From Hymenochaete sp. R1 (taxonomy: Eukaryota; Basidiomycota; Agaricomycetes; Hymenochaetales; Hymenochaetaceae), in contig JAFREE010000299.1 of the NCBI GenBank assembly GCA_019400425.1, positions 1 through 14,677 on the forward strand: a DNA stretch of 14,677 nucleotides, read 5' to 3'. Position numbers and translations under genes: made by a program. Positions 9,849-14,677 of this stretch are shown piece by piece. Below the pieces are notes generated by a model, which worked only from the letters and a program-made list of their open reading frames with translations, searched no databases and was not told the origin of the DNA. How positions within the stretch are numbered: position 1 is the first letter of the stretch; every line of letters starts with the position of its first letter.

Positions 9849-10029
9849 TATTCAGCTGCAATGGGACTCTTTCTCGGTCCCTTCGAGCATGTTGATGCGC
9901 GCGGTGTGGAAGTGGTAGGAAGCCAAGTGTTGAGGGAGTCGCTCGCTCGCTCTCTCGCGCGGTCGATGAAAAAACGGTGATCGACGTTATATCGTGTCAC
10001 CTTCCACTGAGTCCAAAGCTGTTGCTCCC
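9849..10029. other. Spacer between orphan gene and CCT-gamma fragment, nothing recognised
   Basis: On the minus strand there are short open stretches (for example HFHTARINMLEGTEKE) but no family could be recognised. It contains a CGCTCGCTCGCTCTCTCGCG run near 9940-9960, similar in composition to the (CG)-rich tracts at 12.1-13.0 kb. Confidence 0.3.
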
Positions 10030-10406
10030 TTCACACCAGCGAGATCACAGTCGGTCTCGGTGAGAATGTTGTTGGATGGACCTCAAAGAGACATTGTGCG
10101 AGCCTTTGGGCTCTCGCACTCCATGAGGAACGAAAAATTCTCGTCGCCAAGCTTCTCGATGACGAAGGGCGTGCATCCGGTTCCCACATCCGACTCATGT
10201 AGGTCCTCGATGGAGTTCTCGATGGTAGCGCCGACAGCGCGCACAATACGATTGTTGTCAGATTTGCAGACGCAACAAGGGCTTGTGGTGTTGAAGGAAT
10301 GCTAGACAGGATCAGAGACGCCCTTTTCGGTGAAGATGAGGTCAGGCTTGAACTCGATGACCTTTTTGCAGAGCATCTGGGTTCGCTCCTCTTCGATCTC
10401 GAGTGC
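10030..10406 (-). pseudogene. CCT3: Chaperonin TCP-1/CCT subunit gamma fragment
   Basis: One frame on the minus strand reads as an internal part of CCT gamma. ALEIEEERTQMLCKKVIEFK is followed by PDLIFTEKGVSDPV, then SDNNRIVRAVGATIENSIED, LHESDVGTG, FVIEKLGDENFSFL and ECESPKA; GPSNNILTETD remains at the end. The family uses these blocks in the apical domain of the CCT ring subunit (KPDLVFTEKGVSD, DNNRIARAxGA, LRExDVG, LLRGPSKD). Two in-frame stops interrupt it, TAG at 10304-10302 and TGA at 10085-10083. The segment before DNNRI is also altered. Both ends of the gene are missing and there is no intron. An intact gene would give a cytosolic chaperonin subunit that folds actin and tubulin. This is a relic and presumably the genome has a functional copy elsewhere. 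Confidence 0.85.
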
Positions 10407-10540
10407 CCTTCTCCTCTTCGTAGCTGGAGTACGCCCCGTACTCTGGTGAACCGGGTTCCTGCGCCGATCGGTTAGGGACTATTTTAGTGCGTTTCGCTCG
10501 CTAGGAAGCTCGCTACAAGCTTGCCGTTCTGCCAAGCGCA
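10407..10540. other. Short spacer before the minisatellite
   Basis: On the minus strand one frame reads PEYGAYSSYEEEKG just ahead of the CCT-gamma remnant, but this is not a family motif I recognise. The right part contains CGCTCGCTAGGAAGCTCGCT, a short imperfect repeat. No gene is supported. Confidence 0.3.
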
Positions 10541-10680
10541 TTCCTGGGTTCCCAGTTGGATTCCTGGGTTCCCACCGACATTCCCCGAAGGTTCCTGGTG
10601 GGTTCCCAGTGGGTTCCCAGTAGATTCCTGAGGTTCCCACCTGGATTCCCCGACATTCCCAGTTTCTCGTTGGGTTCCCA
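10541..10680. repeat. GGGTTCCCA minisatellite, ~20-bp period
   Basis: About seven degenerate units follow one another. The first two are ATTCCTGGGTTCCCAGTTGG and ATTCCTGGGTTCCCACCGAC; later units vary (ATTCCCCGA..., and GGGTTCCCAGT twice). The core TGGG-TT-CCCA is a near palindrome, so both strands look alike. It lies between the CCT-gamma relic and copy E of the bHLH family. The repeat is seen directly; any role in rearrangement is inference. Confidence 0.75.
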
Positions 10681-10772
10681 TCACCGCTCGCTCATCCTGC
10701 CGATTCTTCTCTTCCTTCGCTTCTCTTTCTTAGCCTCTGACCAGCTCATCCGACGAAAACCACCGCCTTTCA

Positions 10773-11160
10773 CAACTGGCCCAACTCAACTTTCGCTCGA
10801 CTCCTTGACTGACGCTGCTTGAGATCACTCGCACCAGGGTATTCACCATCAATTGTCGCTCTCGCTCATCCACCCTCCCCCCATACTTTGCACATCCGAA
10901 GCTCTTCAAATTCTACAACAGCGACAGAAGCAGCAAATCGCGCAGCCACAGGCTCAATCACACTGGGGACAGGGCTTTGGCGGCGGACTGGGCACATCCA
11001 CACCCTCAGGCTCGGCTCATGGTCCCGGAAGCGCGATGGGCAGAAAGTCGTTCTTCATGCAGCAGCGACGGCAGCAGCAGCAGCGTCTCCCTCACCAACA
11101 GCAGATGTACGCGATGGGCCAAGACTCGGCCGACACAAGCTCGGTCGGGAGTGTCTCTGT
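10773..11160 (+). pseudogene. bHLH gene copy E: 5' leader joined to the glutamine-rich 3' part
   Basis: The first ~110 nt (CCCAACTCAACTTTCGCTCG onward) match the leader of copy A at 6323-6392. At about 10895 this passes directly into the glutamine-rich C-terminal part of the bHLH protein: QQRQKQQIAQPQAQSHWGQG, FGGGLGTSTPSGSAHGPGSA, then SFFMQQRRQQQQRLPHQQQM and QDSADTSSVGS. The same part in copy D (14160-14380) aligns well. The whole bHLH domain is missing, so an internal deletion of the gene is the simplest reading. The Q-rich frame is open here, whereas copy D has stops in it. Resemblance ends at SVGS (~11150); the frame stays open to 11596 but with no recognised content. Confidence 0.72.
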
Positions 11161-11667
11161 CCAGTGTGACTTTTGGACCCAAGTTCTTGCACGCTGCCTG
11201 ATTGTCCGTCCGTCCATCTTTCTTTCCTTTCAGTTTTTCTTCTTTTCGCTCTTAGAAGTGCTAACCACTCCACCGCTGTATGTCCAGCCCTCTTTTGTTC
11301 TCGCTCGCATCTTCAATACCGTCCCCTCGCGCTGTCGTTTCCGCCAATCAAGTTGGCCCCTGGCTCTGTACCCACCGAACGTCGCTGGTGACCTCGTTCT
11401 CATCTTCGCGTGCGCATTTCGCCTCTGGATGAGCTGGCGACAGGTCTGCACGATTCGCCGAAGCCTGTACTCGCGCCGACGTGAAAAGCCCTGCTTGGGG
11501 TCCTGCACCAAGTACCGTCTGCACGACATGGCAATGCGCACGACGTTGTCAATCTTTTTTTCATTAACTGCAAAATGTAAAAGGGGAATCGAGTAAAGGA
11601 ATACATAAATACACGGTATGGAAGGAGAGGCGCGATTACAAAAAGACCGAGCTCAATTACGGCGAAA
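11161..11667. other. Region between copy E and the coatomer relic, nothing recognised
   Basis: A forward frame continuing from copy E is open to 11596 but its composition is not protein-like. A pyrimidine-rich tract ending CTCTTAG near 11255 resembles an intron acceptor. Other forward frames contain readable stretches such as LDELATGLHDSPKPVLAPT (~11420-11480, then a stop) that I cannot assign. Confidence 0.3.
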
Positions 11668-12226
11668 ATACACCAAGCTCGCTCGAGTGCGTAGCTATGG
11701 TGTCCTCCAATCAGTATGTGCTGCTGTTCCAGATCTTGCTAGTTCCGCCTCCAGAGCCTGAGATGATGAGAGGGAGGTTAGGGGGCAAGGGACCGAGGGA
11801 CCACATCTTGTCGGTCTGGTCAAAAATGAAGATTCGAACGTGTTCGTGTCCTTTGGATTGAAGACGAGGTTCGTGATATAGTGCGTATGCCCCTTGAAGA
11901 TCCTGACGTTCTTCCAGTCTCTGGCCTTGGTGGTCATATCGTCGCAACCGGTAGGGACGGTGCTCAGCGTCGGATGTACCGCAAGACAGCTGATGCAGTC
12001 TGGATGAGCCCCAATTGCAATTGCTTTTTCGCGTGTGTTGTAGTTGAACGCGCGGAGCTGGATGTCATCGGAGCCAGGGACGAACCAGTTCTTGCGGAGG
12101 ATGAAACGGACACATTGCGCGCGCGCGGGGACCTCTGCAACTTCGAAGGTTTTGACTAGAGCGCCTGTCTCGTGGTTGTAGATGTTGACCGAGTCGTTAT
12201 AGAGGCCAGCTAGGAGCACCCAAGGT
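11668..12226 (-). pseudogene. SEC27: Coatomer subunit beta-prime (COPI) WD40 fragment, broken
   Basis: From 12226 leftward the minus strand reads as the first WD40 propeller of coatomer beta-prime: RPWVLLAGLYNDSVNIYNHE, TGALVKTFEVAEVP, CVRFILRKNWFVPGSDD, FNYNTREKAIAI, AHPDCISCLAVHPTLS, then KGHTHYITNLVFNPKDTNTF. After a frameshift near 11825 comes DKMWSLG, joined directly to PNLPLIISGSGGGTSKIWNS (deletion point near 11790). About one WD repeat (~60 residues) that lies between these in the family is missing. An in-frame TGA (11713-11711) follows WNSSTY, and after another frameshift YALERAW is still readable near 11690-11668. The family N-terminus is replaced by (CG)-rich DNA. The intact protein coats COPI vesicles for Golgi-to-ER transport. 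This copy is a relic. Confidence 0.87.
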
Positions 12227-12411
12227 CTCGCGCGCGCGCACAGAGCCTTGTGCGCGTTTGAGGCCGTCGCGCGCGCAATGTCCTGTGCGCGCGTTTGAAG
12301 CACTCGCGCGCTCGGTCTTGCGCGCGCGAGGATGGCATGGATGGTGTTGAGGGCGGCGTCCAGGTCGTCGAGTGAGAGTGAGAGGGCGAGGATGGCGAGG
12401 AGGACGGCACG

Positions 12412-12443
12412 CACCGGCGTTTTCCGGTGTTACGTAACCGGTG
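12412..12443. repeat. Compact palindromic/direct-repeat element
   Basis: CACCGG (12412-12417) and CCGGTG (12424-12429) form an inverted pair with a 6-nt loop. GTTACGTAAC (12429-12438) is a perfect 10-bp palindrome. CCGGTG recurs at 12438-12443, so the palindrome is flanked by direct CCGGTG repeats. The element sits at the edge between the coatomer relic side and bHLH copy B, a position suggestive of a junction or excision footprint, though this is inference. Confidence 0.5.
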
Positions 12444-12519
12444 GGTAGACGCGTGCAACCCCAATGGGTTGTGCGTGCGTCGTTCTTTTTCTTCAACCAC
12501 CACCAACCACCACCCACCA

Positions 12520-12726
12520 ACAGAGCGCGCGCGCGCGAGCTCGACCACAACCCGGACGCATTGGGAATGGAGAAAAAACCCACCGCATGGCGCGCGAGTG
12601 GGATTGCTGGGGTTGGAAGGGAGGTAGTGGAGAGGAAAAGACACGCGCGCGCGTGGACCGAGGATCACAACAGCGACGGCGACGGTTTCGCGCGCATGTC
12701 GCCTTAACCAACCACCACCACCACCA
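12520..12726 (+). pseudogene. bHLH gene copy B (middle segment only)
   Basis: The segment matches the region just C-terminal of the bHLH domain in copies A, C and D. ELDHNPDALG, then TAWRAS followed by a WLEE-like stretch (GLLGLEG in another frame), then FARMSP and a TAA stop are visible. In copy D the corresponding parts are ELRLIRAESDAL, EWRARVGLPWLEE and FVRM. Copy B shares with C the core from 12552 (CCGGACGCATTGGGAATGG), repeated at 12825, giving a 273-bp tandem period. It carries (CG)n expansions at both ends and frame changes. It lacks both the bHLH domain and the C-terminal Q-rich part. Confidence 0.65.
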
Positions 12727-13776
12727 ATGGCGCGAGCTTGCGCACAAGCACGGCCGTTGCTGTCGTCCAAGCGCGCCAGACCTTTTTTTTCGCTGCTCTC
12801 GTTCTCGCTCGCTCTCGCTCGCAACCGGACGCATTGGGAATGGGAAAAAAACCTACTGCATGGCGCGCGAGTAGGGTTGCCGGGGCTGGAAGGACCTGCT
12901 CGGAGCACCGAATTCACGGTGCTCCTCAGGTTGTGGGATGGATGGGATTGGGAGATAGAGGAGAGGGAGGGGGGAATCTCGCGCGCGCGCATGGGCCGAG
13001 GATGGCGACAGCGACGACGGTCTCGCGCTCATCGAACCCCAGCCAGCTACCACCACCACCGCTGCCGCCCTCACCTCAAACCGGTCGTCCAAGGGACCGA
13101 AACACCACTCACCCCTGGTTCTGCGGGTCTTCCCTTCTTACCATCGGTCGATGGTGATCACACTGTAAGTTTTTCTTCAGTTTTTGGCACGCACGCATTG
13201 GAACATTGACTGTATCCTAGACATTCGGAGGTGCTCATGCCCCATGCGTCCACGACAACCAGCAGCAGCAGCAGCAACAAGCGCAAGCCGAATCGACGTG
13301 CCAATACCACAGAGCGCCGCGCAACACACATTGTTGTTGAGCGCGCCTACCGTGAAACCCTCAACAGTCGCTTTCTCGACCTCGCAGGTCTACTGCCGAA
13401 CCTCGCCTCCGTCAGGCATCCATCCAGGTCTGCGATCGCCAACTCGTCTATCGCTAACATCCACCAAGAACGCCGTACTGGCCTTCTCGCCGTGAGAGAA
13501 CTGCGTCTCATTCGCGCAGAGTCGGACGCGTTGAGAAGCCCTAACAACGAGTGGCGTGCTCGAGTAGGACTGCCATGGTTGGAAGAACTCGCTCGGAGCA
13601 CCGAGTTCATGGAGCTCATCAACCCGCAGGAGACGGAAGGGACTGGAGGGAATGGTGCTTGGGAGACTACTGAGAGCCTCGGAGAAATGGGTGAGGAGGA
13701 AAGGCGCGCGTACGAGATAACTGCGCAGGAAGAAGATGGCATGGGTGGCGACGACGACAACTTCGTGCGCATGTAG
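12727..13776 (+). CDS. Chimeric bHLH reading frame (copies C + D)
   Basis: Exon 1 (12727-13164) runs openly through copy C and across the C/D join into GTETPLTPGSAGLPFLPSVD. With a GTAAGT donor at 13165 and an AG acceptor at 13229-13230, exon 2 (13231-13776) continues in frame, giving ~327 residues. Exon 2 has a basic region (KRKPNRRANTTERRATHIVV), helix 1 (ETLNSRFLDLAGLLPNL), helix 2 (SRSAIANSSIANIHQ) and the family segment EWRARVGLPWLEELARSTEF. Where copy A has ERARRE this one has ERAYRE, losing an arginine of the E-box-contact set. The better-looking acceptor, CCTAG at 13220, would put exon 2 out of frame. The frame ends at TAG 13774-13776, where copy A has CAG. If expressed, it would be a nuclear dimerising protein with altered DNA binding. 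It may equally be a pseudogene that happens to be open. Confidence 0.5.
12754..13093 (+). repeat. bHLH gene copy C (middle segment)
   Basis: This copy begins with GTTGCTGTCGTCC, shared with copy A at 7395, and continues through CGCTGCTCTCGTT and CGGACGCATTGGGAATGG to a segment reading ARVGLPGLEGPARSTEF. The tail aligns with the PQPA-TTT / SSKGP region of copy D (13777-13840) and stops abruptly at about 13093 (CGTCCAAGGGACC), where copy D's head begins. A and C share an A-rich insertion after GGGAATGG that is absent from D, so A and C are closer relatives. Its frame is open and feeds straight into copy D. Confidence 0.65.
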
Positions 13777-14613
13777 CCTCAACCAGCCGCCACCACATCC
13801 ACTATTTCCCTCCCTTCTGATGAGTCGTCCAAGGGTCCGATGTCTGCAGGCCCGGTTCTCAGCCAGAACGTCTTCAGCCAACAACAGCAGCAAGTCCCGA
13901 GCGTACCTCAGGCGACTTTCGTGCGCGGTAGCAACAGCGCGAATGCGTTCGACATGTTGGCTCACTCCGGACTCGCCTCTGGGACACAGGCGACATATGA
14001 ACCATCTGGCCACCAGCATGGAGTTTCGCGCGCATCACTCGCGCACTCAGACTCTCAGACGCGACGCTCGCGCGCGTTGCTGGACACCAGGACGAGCTGG
14101 GCTCTGTTAGTGGGTCCGGAACTGGGTGGGACAAGTCGGCGCGGCTGGGATTGTATGGCCAACAGCAGCAACAGCAAATCGCGCAGGCATAGACTCAATC
14201 ACAGTGGGGACAGGGCTTTGGAGGTTGACAGGGTACGTCTACTCCAGTTTCTGCTCATGCCCCCGGAAGTCCGATGGATGGAGAGCCGTTCTTCATGCAG
14301 CGACAGCAGCAGCACTGTCTTCCTCACCAACAACAGACGTACGTGGTGGACCAAGACTCGGACGACAGAAGCTCAGTCGGGAGTGACGAGGGAATGAGCA
14401 GAAGCAACAAGGCCAGCGAGAGCGCAAATGGCAGTTCAGGACCGTTCAAAGCAGGACTCGCAGGGACGCAAATGTACAACCAGGCCGAGCCTGTCATTGA
14501 GTCTTCCAGGAGCGAGTGGTTGGGTGAAGTCGCAGTCTCAACAGATGGCGGACTCGTCAGGCAAACACGAACACGAACGCTTTGCTATCAATGATGATGC
14601 GAGAGATGGATAG
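13777..14613 (+). pseudogene. 3' remnant of bHLH copy D (Q-rich C-terminus)
   Basis: Directly after the TAG at 13774-13776 the same frame stays open for ~100 codons, with family-like content (SLPSDESSKGPMSAGPVL, SQNVFSQQQQQVPSVPQ, SNSANAFDMLAHSGLASG). The readable sequence then changes frame between 14070 and 14150 to QQQQQQIAQA, TQSQWGQGFGG, MDGEPFFMQRQQQ and DSDDRSSVGSDEGMSRSNK. That frame has TAG at 14190-14192 and TGA at 14226-14228, where copy E has CAG and GGA. A last frame change gives SGKHEHERFAINDDARDG ending at TAG near 14613. The glutamine-rich tail would be an activation-type region in an intact protein. As it stands it cannot be translated with the bHLH part. Confidence 0.72.
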
Positions 14614-14677
14614 GGTCTAGAAAGCTACCATCGTACGTCCCCTGCTTCTCGTTTCGTCATGCCCATCCCCCTTTTGT

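Larger units (their letters stand above)
12117..12990. repeat. Cluster of (CG)n tracts
   Basis: At least seven alternating CG runs of 8-13 nt occur within 0.9 kb: 12117-12127, 12229-12238, 12268-12276, 12321-12328, 12525-12537, 12644-12653 and 12980-12990. Comparable runs are not seen in the left 9 kb. They interrupt recognisable genes: the one at 12117-12127 adds residues between AEVP and CVRF in the coatomer relic. Between 12241 and 12330 similar TGTGCGCG-TTTGA units recur. Alternating CG is the classic Z-DNA-forming sequence. Confidence 0.7.

Noticed and set aside
10541..10680. CRISPR-like array
   Set aside because: Units are degenerate and directly abutting with no unique spacers, and the host is eukaryotic; it is a minisatellite.
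12210..12992. 260-codon minus-strand frame rich in Ser, Pro and Arg
   Set aside because: It arises from CG-rich repeats and runs antisense to bHLH copies B and C; low-complexity shadow frame.
13390..14019. 209-codon minus-strand frame
   Set aside because: Antisense to bHLH copy D; no family resemblance.

Overview
This window looks like nuclear DNA from a filamentous basidiomycete, most likely an Agaricomycete. The genes are broken by many short introns (about 54-100 nt) with CTAAC-type branch points close to the acceptor. The protein families also fit: a fungal M43 metalloprotease, a Crinkler-type header protein, and a fungal bHLH family with a glutamine-rich tail. No bacterial, viral, reverse transcriptase or transposase coding was recognised.

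Left part (1-6229) is ordinary genic DNA. A leader region ends in a TATA box enclosed by a perfect inverted repeat, followed by an unidentified ~350-codon gene (1485-2537, +). Facing it is a seven-exon secreted M43 metalloprotease (4447-3156, -), which appears to use a GC-AG intron. After 1.3 kb without a recognised gene comes a small two-exon protein that is essentially a bare Crinkler N-terminal header (5753-6229, +).

Right part (about 6.3-14.6 kb) is a gene graveyard. At least five partial, decayed copies of one bHLH transcription-factor gene lie there in the same orientation: copy A (6320-7760), copy E (10773-11160), copies B and C (12520-13093) and copy D (13094-14613). Fragments of three conserved eukaryotic genes lie between them: nucleosome assembly protein (about 7830-8971, +), chaperonin subunit CCT-gamma (10406-10030, -) and coatomer beta-prime (12226-11668, -). 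These carry frameshifts, in-frame stops and internal deletions. A 20-bp-period minisatellite and a dense set of (CG)n tracts (12.1-13.0 kb) accompany them. One possible small orphan gene (9848-9209, -) sits in the same zone.

The main point of interest is this mosaic. Tail and head pieces of different bHLH copies have been joined, and one join leaves a single open frame that could still encode a chimeric bHLH protein (12727-13776) with a changed DNA-contact residue. The genes on the left show no obvious functional link beyond a plausible secreted/effector flavour. The right side reads as repeated duplication and decay rather than as a working pathway.
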